Assembly (NCBI GenBank): GCA_023807065.1
Contig: JAJJLU010004174.1
Location: 1-17,140 of the forward strand
DNA: 17,140 nt
Reading direction: 5' to 3'
Origin: Isotricha intestinalis
Lineage: Eukaryota > Ciliophora > Litostomatea > Vestibuliferida > Isotrichidae
How positions within the stretch are numbered: position 1 is the stretch's first letter; each line of letters starts with the position of its first letter. The notes below the pieces were generated by a model that had not been told where the DNA came from, did no database searches, and worked only from the letters and a program-made list of their open reading frames with translations. Both the position numbers and the translations under genes were made by a program. Below, one piece after another: positions 11,101-17,140 of the stretch.

Positions 11101-12577
11101 GAATAATATTATGATCTTCTGTTAAAGTTATATCTCCTGGAGTCATTAAACCAGTATTTAATACTTTAAAGCTTTTATACATATTATCATATGAAAATAA
11201 AATAGAATCAGAGATAAAACCCATTCTTAAAATTTGACTTGTATTAACATAATGTCCAACTAAAATTAAATTCTGAAAACCTGTATTTTTATCTATTTTA
11301 ACCACATAAATATATATTATTTTTTCCCAAGAAACAGAAAATAATCTATTTTGATTTCCTATATCAATATTATTTTGTTGTGCAATTGGGTTTAATTCTT
11401 TTAATTCTTCTTCATTTAAATTACCTAATATACTTAAAGGAGTATTTCTAGGAATATAACCAAATCCAAATGATATATCTGGAATATAAGATTTGGAAAA
11501 ATATAATGGACGATGAATTTTATATAATTGTTTTGGTTTTGGATTTAATTGATAAATTAATATTATTTCAGTACAAGCTAAAGCAATAATTTCTGGATTA
11601 ATTTTTTTAAAACATTCATAGTTTTTTTCCTCATTATTAAATTTCAATATATCAATTTGATAAAAAGGAGTCAATTTATAATAAATAATATTTACATTAG
11701 TGACATTTAAATATAAAAAATTTTGGCTTAAAATTAATTTATTAACATAGCCATTACAATCAGAAGAAATAAATTCAGTAATTGATTCTTCACATTTAAT
11801 AAATTTAGCACATAAAATTCCATTATCATGTTCATCTTTTAATACCTTTTTAACTTTACCAAATTTTAAATCCCATAATATAATATATCCATTATTATAT
11901 CCTGCAATTAAAGTTGTCATATCATCAGATATATCCATACATAAAACTTTACAATTTAAATCTTTATAAATAAATGATTTTATTTCACATTCTTTATCAC
12001 ATGAAAACATTTTTATTTTACCCATTGTATCTCCTGTAAATATTAAATGCTTTTTAGCTGTTATTGAATTAATTGGTGTTTTTTCTCTAAATATTTTTTC
12101 AGTTAAATTTTGCTTATTTGGAAATTGAAGTATTGTTGGTTTTTTATTTAATTCACTTTCATAATTTTTAAGTTTAAATAAATTTTTTTTCTTTTTTATT
12201 GTTGATTCTATATATTTATTCTCCATATAATCAATAAATTCAATTGAATTATTAAATTTTGGAATTTCTATTTTTTTCTTTTTTTTTGATTGAGCAAAAC
12301 TTGGGATTTCAGTGTTTAATAAATTATTTATTTCTGTATCTTTTATTGATGAATCAATATTTTCTAATTCTTTTAAATTCTTTTGAGTTGAATTTAAAAA
12401 ATCTAATCTATTTGAAATTCCTGAATCAACATCAACATATTCTTCTGTTATTTTTAAAACATCATCAACATTAATGTTAATATGATCTCCTGATTGAACA
12501 TTTATATTTTGAGAATCTCCTGGAATTGAATTTAATAAATTATCTATATCTAGATTTAAAGGGTCTTTGTTATCCAT
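8183..12577 (-). CDS. VPS8: VPS8, CORVET tethering complex subunit
   Basis: The protein has 1464 residues in one uninterrupted exon, in the size range of VPS8. The N-terminal 110 residues are acidic and disordered. Residues about 165-490 form a beta-propeller with WD40-type repeats, for example FTGDTMGKIKMFS, IAGYNNGYIILWDL and the KDEHDNGILCAKF blade. The VPS8 signature segment follows at 559-587, with Trp...Leu...GEWMEALTLGLDIYLG. An alpha-solenoid runs from about 600 to 1350. A RING-H2 finger occupies 1360-1399, with CDFC, then Cys and His in KCNHKIH, a further Cys, and CSVC. VPS8 with VPS3 gives CORVET its Rab5 binding on early endosomes. VPS41 of HOPS has a similar layout, but the 559-587 segment and length favour VPS8. 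The ATG at 12575-12577 is the first Met in the frame. The upstream neighbour is on the same strand, 236 bp away. Confidence 0.9.
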   Translation of the reverse strand: MDNKDPLNLDIDNLLNSIPGDSQNINVQSGDHININVDDVLKITEEYVDVDSGISNRLDFLNSTQKNLKELENIDSSIKDTEINNLLNTEIPSFAQSKKKKKIEIPKFNNSIEFIDYMENKYIESTIKKKKNLFKLKNYESELNKKPTILQFPNKQNLTEKIFREKTPINSITAKKHLIFTGDTMGKIKMFSCDKECEIKSFIYKDLNCKVLCMDISDDMTTLIAGYNNGYIILWDLKFGKVKKVLKDEHDNGILCAKFIKCEESITEFISSDCNGYVNKLILSQNFLYLNVTNVNIIYYKLTPFYQIDILKFNNEEKNYECFKKINPEIIALACTEIILIYQLNPKPKQLYKIHRPLYFSKSYIPDISFGFGYIPRNTPLSILGNLNEEELKELNPIAQQNNIDIGNQNRLFSVSWEKIIYIYVVKIDKNTGFQNLILVGHYVNTSQILRMGFISDSILFSYDNMYKSFKVLNTGLMTPGDITLTEDHNIIPQLNKKHKPELNDIKMDDQFLFQSIIKDLSEKKRDIKLPTYNNFIINQWKTLYILTKKNFSFGKLLNWEQCINNLKQEGEWMEALTLGLDIYLGKNISFPDIPIDENGRKMKVGSALKGMILHYCIINIENSDLDNCLDICIEFCILIDDIDYLINKVKPIFDNKGYSEDFIEKLEPFILNDNMKNQNIGYDALLKIVDFYIQKNDIETLSLIFIHLNLSSFYSEDIINICVQYKLITSLIDIYMNNKEENYFEPILKIYDMFVDSKEIEYDKFISYEEALNNNSLFDIINSKQYIGDKLLWYINLLIDGIKYPKKDNIPDDKHISLVKDTFIWMIKKNILIELINFDSLSVFTILTKLFTTDKLYDCISKIEFDAQKFEGIIYKSEQINESKIQILLKVIFDVAQNLNDNFSIKLDLYTFVLKIYNQTEIENDIVIQTITFFLNIECQVNIYKDEIDIFGFRNKNYPKEKLIQLSKDINDLLNNPKLKLKEEEYKSLLKETDKTSFILVKINLLKILNENIECLNIFLKEYKFNDRKEKIFEFIDEILLKYKKHNLEQFEKFKEECMKKIIDLCIISSQYLYELIYKWYDNNQTMILDKLKVNKNLQLDYLEKVLAGYKEDNLPIDDDEIGIYTNLLNLHIDLLCECGKKEEILPNLKKRISYPPECLDKFIKYEVYDACIYFYILQNNLEEALTLSNNLLSEGIQHLIKDLRENQGNDFDKLSSKHEENLERSINICQQDYINDETQEKSFLKVLKVLYNFRREVKFNTTKRTEVNTLIDNNIQNVFESMHTYVKITKIMTTLTNEIQEIEYKEFKPILIKMLNGFIQSRNILELASNIFTVKILKDENEYNKISKNGNIYKMEKCDFCSNNFKEDDVVCFFKCNHKIHFMCSFKENDFFACSVCRKNEVENAITSYFDEENTISKPNENEMEEYINNIKNSDYELKSKYHKLSTLNKQLLFDNAEIFNV

Positions 12578-12813
12578 TTTTAAATAAAAAATAATTATTT
12601 TTTTGATTAATTAAAAAAAAGTTTTTGCAGAGAAATAATATTATTTTCTTAAACTTGCTATTTTATTGTTATTAGATATTTAAAAAATTAAATATAAAAT
12701 GATTTAATTTTAGAAATCAATATAATTAAAATTTTTACTTTTCATTTTATTTTTTTTTACTTAAAATGAAAATCATAAATAAAAAATAGAACATAAAAAA
12801 AACCTAAAAAACT

Positions 12814-14112
12814 TTATTGTTTATCAAGTAATTTATCTTCAAGTTCTTTTTTCTTTCTTTCAGCTTCTTGTCTTTTAACTTCCTTATAAATAGCAAATTG
12901 TTCTTCAGAAGATTTTTTCATAACATTATTACTTTTAATTTCATTCATTCTTTTTTTAAAAGGCAAAATATTTTTTTCAAAAGTCATTTGAGTTAAAATA
13001 ATTTTTTCACTAGCATTAACTCTTTTTAAATCAGAAAGATTATCTTTATTAGAAGCTCTAGTTAAAAAGAATGTTTCAGTTTCTAATATATTTTCATTTC
13101 TTTCTTGAGTAATTTTAGCATTTTCAGCTTTATTTTCTTGAGTTAAATTATAAAATTCTTTTCTTTTTTCTAAATCTTTTACAAATTGTTCTATTTTTTT
13201 TCTATCAAATTGTATTTTTTTCTTTTCAGCTTCATTTAATTTTTTTATTAATTGCTTTCTTTTCTTTTCATTTTCTCTGTCTATTTCATGTAATCTTTCT
13301 TCTTTTTCTTGTAATTTATTTTGTAATTCTCTCTTTTTTTTTCTTAGGATTTTTTCTCTTTCTTTTTTTTGCCAATACTATTTTTAAATATAATAATATT
13401 TTTAAATATATTTATTTACAACTGCACAATATTTTCTTAAAGCATTTTCTCTTTTTTCTTCTTGAATTCTTAAATTTTCTTCATTTAATTTATCTAAATT
13501 TACTGTATGTCTCATTTCAGTTTCCATTAATTTTTTTAAAACTTGTTCATGCTTTTCTTCTTTCATTTTTTTATTTCTTTCAATAAAAGATTGAACTATA
13601 ATAAAAAGAGAAAAAAAATAAAAATATATATTACTTTTCTCATTAATATGCTCTTCAAATTTTTTCCTATTTTTTTCCTCTTCTAAAATGTATCTTTCAA
13701 CACTTTCTCTTGCTAATTTTTCTCTTTCCATCATTAATTCAATATTTTTTCTTTTTTCTGCCATTTTTTCTTTGTTCGTTGTTTCTAAAGCAGTTAATAA
13801 AAGTTGTTCTTTTCTTTTTAATTTTTTAATTAAAGCAGCATTTCTTTTTTTATAATTTTCTTCATTTGCTTCTTTTATTCTTTGAATAGTTTCATCATAT
13901 TTTTTTCCTACATTTTGCCATTTTTTCCTTATTCTCATTAATTGAGCTTGATGACGAGTTGAAAATTCAAAATCATTTATCATTTTATTATAATCATATT
14001 CATTCATTGATTCTGCTTCTTTCACTAATTCTACTAATGATGTTACACTCTATATATTTATATTAGGTTAATTCTCTTTTTTTCTTACTGGGTCGATTTC
14101 TGATGAAGACAT
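12814..14112 (-). CDS. Four-exon coiled-coil protein, family not recognised
   Basis: Splicing joins exons 14089-14112, 13635-14049, 13420-13595 and 12814-13377 into 392 residues ending at TAA. Exon 1 encodes only MSSSEIDP from an ATG at 14110-14112. The first in-frame codon some callers would take as a start, GTG at 14023-14025, is internal. All three introns are GT-AG, 39, 39 and 42 nt long, and their removal keeps one charged helical frame across every junction. Nearly the whole chain is Lys/Glu/Arg-rich heptad-like helix from about residue 35 to the end, with an aromatic-Trp island at the last junction (CAVYWQKK) and a less charged stretch near TETFFLTRASN. Such all-helical proteins are common on axonemal and cortical microtubules, but no specific family can be named. 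It shares a 118-bp divergent promoter region with the VTA1-like gene. Confidence 0.8.
13378..13419 (-). other. Intron 3 of the coiled-coil gene, 42 nt
   Basis: On the minus strand it begins GTAAAT and ends AATAG, in phase 0 between GTT and TAT. It contains an in-frame TAA. The 188 codons downstream are open in the same frame with the same Lys/Glu-rich composition, so the last exon clearly belongs to this gene. Confidence 0.85.
13596..13634 (-). other. Intron 2 of the coiled-coil gene, 39 nt, stopless
   Basis: On the minus strand it begins GTAATA and ends TATAG, in phase 1. It has no in-frame stop, so reading through would insert 13 residues rich in Phe, Ile and Tyr into a charged helix. Removal gives HINEKIQSFIERNKK, which continues the heptad-like pattern. 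The hydrophobic insert is strong evidence that this is an intron. Confidence 0.85.
14050..14088 (-). other. Intron 1 of the coiled-coil gene, 39 nt
   Basis: On the minus strand it begins GTAAGA and ends TATAG. It falls in phase 0 between CCA (Pro8) and AGT (Ser9). An in-frame TAA inside it means the upstream ATG can reach the body of the gene only if it is spliced out. Confidence 0.8.
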
Positions 14113-14230
14113 TAATCAGTTCTTATTTTTATTATATAATTTTTTAATTTTGATATTTGAACAATAATATTAATTAATTCATATTTTTCATAATTTATTT
14201 TTTGTATTTTAATTAAATAGTTTAATATTA

Positions 14231-15385
14231 ATGTCTAGAAATGGAATTGGTATAATGTATTATTATTCTTCCATTTGGAATTCAGGGGATTATATTATTC
14301 AATTAAATAAAAAAATAGGTTTTTTTGTGAAAATGTTTGTTTGTTCCGAATTACATAAATACATAAATAATTTAAAACCAGAAGAAAAGCAAAAATTAAA
14401 GGAATATATGATTCAAACTAAAGAACTTAAATCAAATTTAAATCCAAAAGATATTGAACAACCATCTTTAGATGAATATCGAAATTATCTTAATTCCATT
14501 TATACTACTTTTGAAAAAGAAGAAAAAAATGGAATAATTAATTTAAGCACTCCTAATAAATTTAGATTAATAGCTGATTTATGTGAACCTTTAAGTAAAT
14601 TTAATGCTTTAGATGGTCCTTTTCTTAAGTTTCAACAATATGAAAGATATAAAGCCAAAAAGATTGAAGAGGATTTAAAATATAATAAAATTCCATCTTA
14701 TATACCTATGAGTAAATTTGCTTTTCAACCTTTTGATGATATTAAATATTTTTCAGCTTTTAAACTTGAGTCAATGGAAATTAATAGTAATAAAATCAAT
14801 ATTAAAGAAAAAGATAATACGTTTAATCAAATAATGAATTTTAATATGAATAATAATCCATATAATCAAAATGAAAATGTGAATAATCCATACAATCCAA
14901 ATAATAATATGAATAATAATCCATATAATCAAAATGAAAATATGAATAATCCATACAATCTAAATAATAATATGAATAATAATCCAAATCTACAACAACA
15001 AAAAATTGGAAATGAATTTATAACTCAAAACCAATTTTATCAAAATCAAAAAGATAAAATTGATTTAGAGTCTTTAAGTAATTTTCCAGATTTATCAAGT
15101 ACTTATTCAAATAGTCAAACTTTAAATTCAAATAATGATACTTTAAATGAAGGATTTGGAAATAACAATTATATTAAACATTATGATGTTATAGAAGAAC
15201 CTGAAGAAATATTTTATATGAATGATTCTATTATTACAGAAAAAAAGAAAAGTGTTTCAAATAAAATAAAAATTTCTATTGATGAAATTAAAAAAAATAA
15301 TATTCCCCTTGCAATGCAAAATATAGCTAATTGTATTGGAATTTTAAAAAATTTTCCAAAAGATGCTAATTCAAATTTTAAATAA
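14231..15385 (+). CDS. VTA1: VTA1/LIP5-like ESCRT regulator
   Basis: The protein is 384 residues long as an unspliced frame. The N-terminal part (about residues 20-150) fits the VTA1 tandem MIT region: a helix like KKIGFFVKMFVCSELHKYI, and later TPNKFRLIADLCEPLSKFNALDG followed by a YERYKAKKIEEDL helix, where family members have a Phe/Tyr-rich helix, a Gly and a KRKYAKWKA-type helix. The middle (about 195-330) is Asn-rich and disordered, with a 21-residue tandem repeat. The last 50 residues (SNKIKISIDEIKK, then IPLAMQNIANCIGILKN) match the two-helix C-terminal VSL domain that binds Vps4. VTA1 promotes Vps4 assembly and ESCRT-III disassembly on endosomes. The identification rests on domain order and short motifs, so it is moderate. 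A 36-nt intron at 14250-14285 may be removed, which would cut 12 residues after Gly7. Confidence 0.6.
   Translation: MSRNGIGIMYYYSSIWNSGDYIIQLNKKIGFFVKMFVCSELHKYINNLKPEEKQKLKEYMIQTKELKSNLNPKDIEQPSLDEYRNYLNSIYTTFEKEEKNGIINLSTPNKFRLIADLCEPLSKFNALDGPFLKFQQYERYKAKKIEEDLKYNKIPSYIPMSKFAFQPFDDIKYFSAFKLESMEINSNKINIKEKDNTFNQIMNFNMNNNPYNQNENVNNPYNPNNNMNNNPYNQNENMNNPYNLNNNMNNNPNLQQQKIGNEFITQNQFYQNQKDKIDLESLSNFPDLSSTYSNSQTLNSNNDTLNEGFGNNNYIKHYDVIEEPEEIFYMNDSIITEKKKSVSNKIKISIDEIKKNNIPLAMQNIANCIGILKNFPKDANSNFK
14250..14285 (+). other. Possible 36-nt stopless intron near the start of the VTA1-like gene
   Basis: The segment begins GTATAATG and ends TTCAG, and its length is a multiple of three. Splicing would join MSRNGIG directly to DYIIQLNKK. 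The removed residues (IMYYYSSIWNSG) look unlike MIT helix. The size is slightly below the three clear introns of the divergent neighbour. The 5' site GTATAA differs from their GTAA start, so this is tentative. Confidence 0.4.
14846..14986 (+). repeat. 63-bp tandem repeat inside the VTA1-like gene
   Basis: Two copies start at 14846 and 14909, and a partial third at 14972. Each full copy encodes 21 residues of the form MNNNPYNQNEN(V/M)NNPYN(P/L)NNN. The two copies differ at only two amino-acid positions, which suggests a recent duplication by slippage or unequal exchange. It sits in the disordered linker between the MIT and VSL regions. Confidence 0.9.
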
Positions 15386-15563
15386 ATTTATTTTTTAGGT
15401 TTTTAAAAAAAATTACTGAAAGATGAAATATTTTTAAAAAGAAAAAATATTATCTTATTTTTTGAATTTTTTCAATCAATTCCAGACAATTTATTTTTAC
15501 AATCATATTAAGATACATCTAATATACAATACAGATATTAACTTTTTTTTTAGAAAAAAAATT

Positions 15564-16076
15564 TTAATCTTTTTTACTGAGATTAATTTTATTAATAATT
15601 ACATCTTCTTTTTCTCCTTTTTGAATAGCTTTAGTAATTTCATAATCTAATATCTTATCTCCTTCTGAAAATTCATATAATTGATGATTATTAGGAAAAT
15701 GTTTCTCTTCTGATTTATGTTCTTCATTAGTATCAATATTTTCATTTTTTGTATAATATACTTCATCATTAAATATTTTTTCTTTTATTTTTTGTATTTT
15801 AAATTCGAAAACATTACTTGATTTTTTTCTTGGGTTATTCTCTTTAATTAAATTTTCAGAATCATTTTCATTTTCATTTTCATTTTCTTCTTTAACAACA
15901 CAAAAAAAATTTAATTTTTCTTCTTTAGGAGGACTATCTAAATCTTGTTTCATTAATCCATTAACTGAAGGATGTCTTTCAAAAGCTTTTAATTTATTAA
16001 ATGATAAATATTTCTTTTGAGGTTTTAATATATTTCTATTTTCTTCTTTATTATCATTGTTATTTTCGTTTTTCAT
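15564..16076 (-). CDS. Small Asn/Lys/Glu-rich protein, unknown
   Basis: The frame gives 170 residues from an ATG that lies only 102 bp from the divergent CFAP65-like start, ending in TAA. No family is recognised. The chain is mostly polar. Residues about 17-40 contain a more ordered-looking stretch (ILKPQKKYLSFNKLKAFERH, then a Pro-Ser motif). Residues about 63-72 are a Glu-Asn alternation encoded by a short hexamer repeat at 15863-15887. The C-terminal third (YEFSEGDKILDYEITKAIQK) could be helical. No signal peptide or membrane segment is seen. Its codon and base use match its neighbours, and the frame is long for minus-strand DNA here, so it is probably real. It may carry unseen introns. 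Confidence 0.6.
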   Translation of the reverse strand: MKNENNNDNKEENRNILKPQKKYLSFNKLKAFERHPSVNGLMKQDLDSPPKEEKLNFFCVVKEENENENENDSENLIKENNPRKKSSNVFEFKIQKIKEKIFNDEVYYTKNENIDTNEEHKSEEKHFPNNHQLYEFSEGDKILDYEITKAIQKGEKEDVIINKINLSKKD

Positions 16077-16178
16077 TTTTTATTTAAAAAAACCTGAACA
16101 ATTTTATAATATAATAATATTTATTTTTTTATTATTTAGTTTTTTAAAAATATAAAATCAGTTATTAAAAATAAATAA

Positions 16179-17140
16179 ATGGATAATAATGAAATGATAT
16201 CAACATATGAAAAAATATTATCATCAATAAAAGATAGTTATGATTTTAATTTTATTCCAGTTAAATCTACATCATCAAAAACAATAACATTAACAAATCC
16301 AAGTGATTCATCAATATTATTTAATATATCAAATTCTGCAGGTTATATATTTTCTCCTTCAGGAGGAATAATACCAAAAAATAAATCAATTAATATTAAT
16401 TTATCAATTAATCCAAATAATGCAAGTGTCTTAGTTGCAAATGCTCAAATTACTTTAGATGATAAATATAAAAAAATATTTAAAATATCTTCAATTGCAA
16501 AATTTCCTTATTTAACTATAAATAAACAACATATTGATTTTGGTCTTGTGGAATTTGGTAAAACAACATATAATGAATTAATTATTATTAATTCAGAAAA
16601 TGTTTCTGCTAAATTTGAAATTCAAAGAACAAGTGATCAACCAGGAAAAAGTCCTCAAATCTTTTTTTTATCACAATTAAAAGGTGAAATTCCTCCTCAA
16701 AGTTCTTTTTTATTATATATTAAATATATAACTTTCTTTTCAAATGTTTCTTCTTATGAAACATATAATATTAAAGTTATTGGAGGCAATACAATTCATT
16801 TTTCTATTTCTGGTTCTTGTTCTCCTTTAAGAACATATGTTAATGTTAAATATATTAATTTTAAAAGTATTGAATTAGGAAATTCATTACTAGATTAATT
16901 AGAGTTCATAATGATAGTGATACAAAAACAGATTTTCAAATATTTCATAATAATGATGGAGCTTTCAAATTTGATAATACTCAAGGAATTATTATGCCCA
17001 GAAGTAATCAAAGAGTAATTATCACTTTTAAACCTTATGAAACTATATTATATTATGAAAGAATTTTTATTCTTATTAGAAATCATATTTTATATGCTAT
17101 TGATATTTATGGAGCTTGTCATGATTTATTAAATAAAACT
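16179..17140 (+). CDS. CFAP65: CFAP65-like axonemal protein, 3' part outside the window, apparent frameshift
   Basis: The first frame (16179-16898) encodes 239 residues of repeated beta-sandwich ASH/MSP-type domains, with starts near residues 20, 110 and 215. Motifs such as HIDFGLVEFGKTT and GEIPPQSSFLLYIKY are typical. It then hits TAA at 16896. The next frame, open from 16874 to the edge, carries on the third domain: RVHNDSDTKTDFQI, GIIMPRSNQRVIITFKP, and ERIFILIRNHILYAIDIYGACHD, whose end resembles the CFAP65 pattern of a hydrophobic strand, Gly, Cys-His. CFAP65 is a long central-apparatus protein needed for ciliary motility, so most of the gene lies beyond the edge. HYDIN, CFAP47 and CFAP74 have related domains; the Cys-His strand favours CFAP65. 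The break may be a one-base error, a real mutation or, less likely, a 38-nt intron. Confidence 0.65.

Noticed and set aside
14023..14025. GTG start for the coiled-coil gene
   Set aside because: A short upstream exon with ATG and a good GT-AG intron gives a normal start, and the codons between the intron and this GTG are open in the same frame.
15462..15650. Plus-strand ORF of 62 codons after the VTA1-like gene
   Set aside because: It is Phe/Ile-rich sequence from a T-rich spacer and overlaps the minus-strand small gene; nothing supports translation.
16874..17140. A separate gene in the second frame at the right edge
   Set aside because: It starts in the middle of a beta-sandwich domain whose first strands are encoded in the preceding frame; it is the continuation of the CFAP65-like gene.

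Overview
The window is nuclear DNA from a very AT-rich microbial eukaryote that has cilia or flagella. The evidence is long ORFs of clearly eukaryotic families (VPS8, CHMP7, VTA1/LIP5, actin, CFAP65), GT-AG introns of about 40 nt, Asn/Lys-rich low-complexity protein and T-rich spacers. The genetic code looks standard. Of the eight genes whose 3' ends are visible, six stop at TAA and two at TGA, TAG is not used as a stop, and Gln is written CAA. Gene density is high: spacers are roughly 60-240 bp apart from one of 471 bp. This compactness, the tiny introns, the divergent actin and the ciliary genes suggest a ciliate macronuclear genome with a standard code, such as a litostome or rumen-type ciliate. 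An anaerobic chytrid fungus or a metamonad cannot be excluded from this window alone.

Layout, left to right. Positions 2-3628 (+) are the 3' part of a giant Asn/Lys-rich gene, open at the left edge, that begins inside an (AAT)n tract. Next is a 471-bp convergent spacer. Then come two minus-strand genes, a membrane metallophosphoesterase of TMPPE type (4100-5332) and a shortened actin-like protein (5395-6450). A T-rich divergent spacer leads to a CHMP7-like ESCRT-III gene (6686-8071, +). This converges on VPS8, the CORVET subunit (8183-12577, -). A four-exon coiled-coil gene follows (12814-14112, -); its first and last exons are not obvious from simple ORFs. It is divergent from a VTA1/LIP5-like gene (14231-15385, +), which converges on a small orphan gene (15564-16076, -). 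The right edge holds the 5' part of a CFAP65-like ciliary gene (16179 to the edge, +), interrupted by an apparent one-base frameshift near 16885.

Functionally, three of the recognisable genes act in endosomal tethering and ESCRT membrane remodelling (VPS8, CHMP7, VTA1), and one is an axonemal protein (CFAP65). In a eukaryote such closeness may be chance, so it is offered only as a lead. The most unusual items are the actin-like protein that lacks the D-loop, the set of 36-42 nt introns that include stopless multiples of three, the nested 24-bp repeat within the poly-Asn tract, and the CFAP65 frameshift that an internal domain repeat allows to be placed almost to the base. I saw no sign of a mobile element, CRISPR array, rRNA or tRNA.
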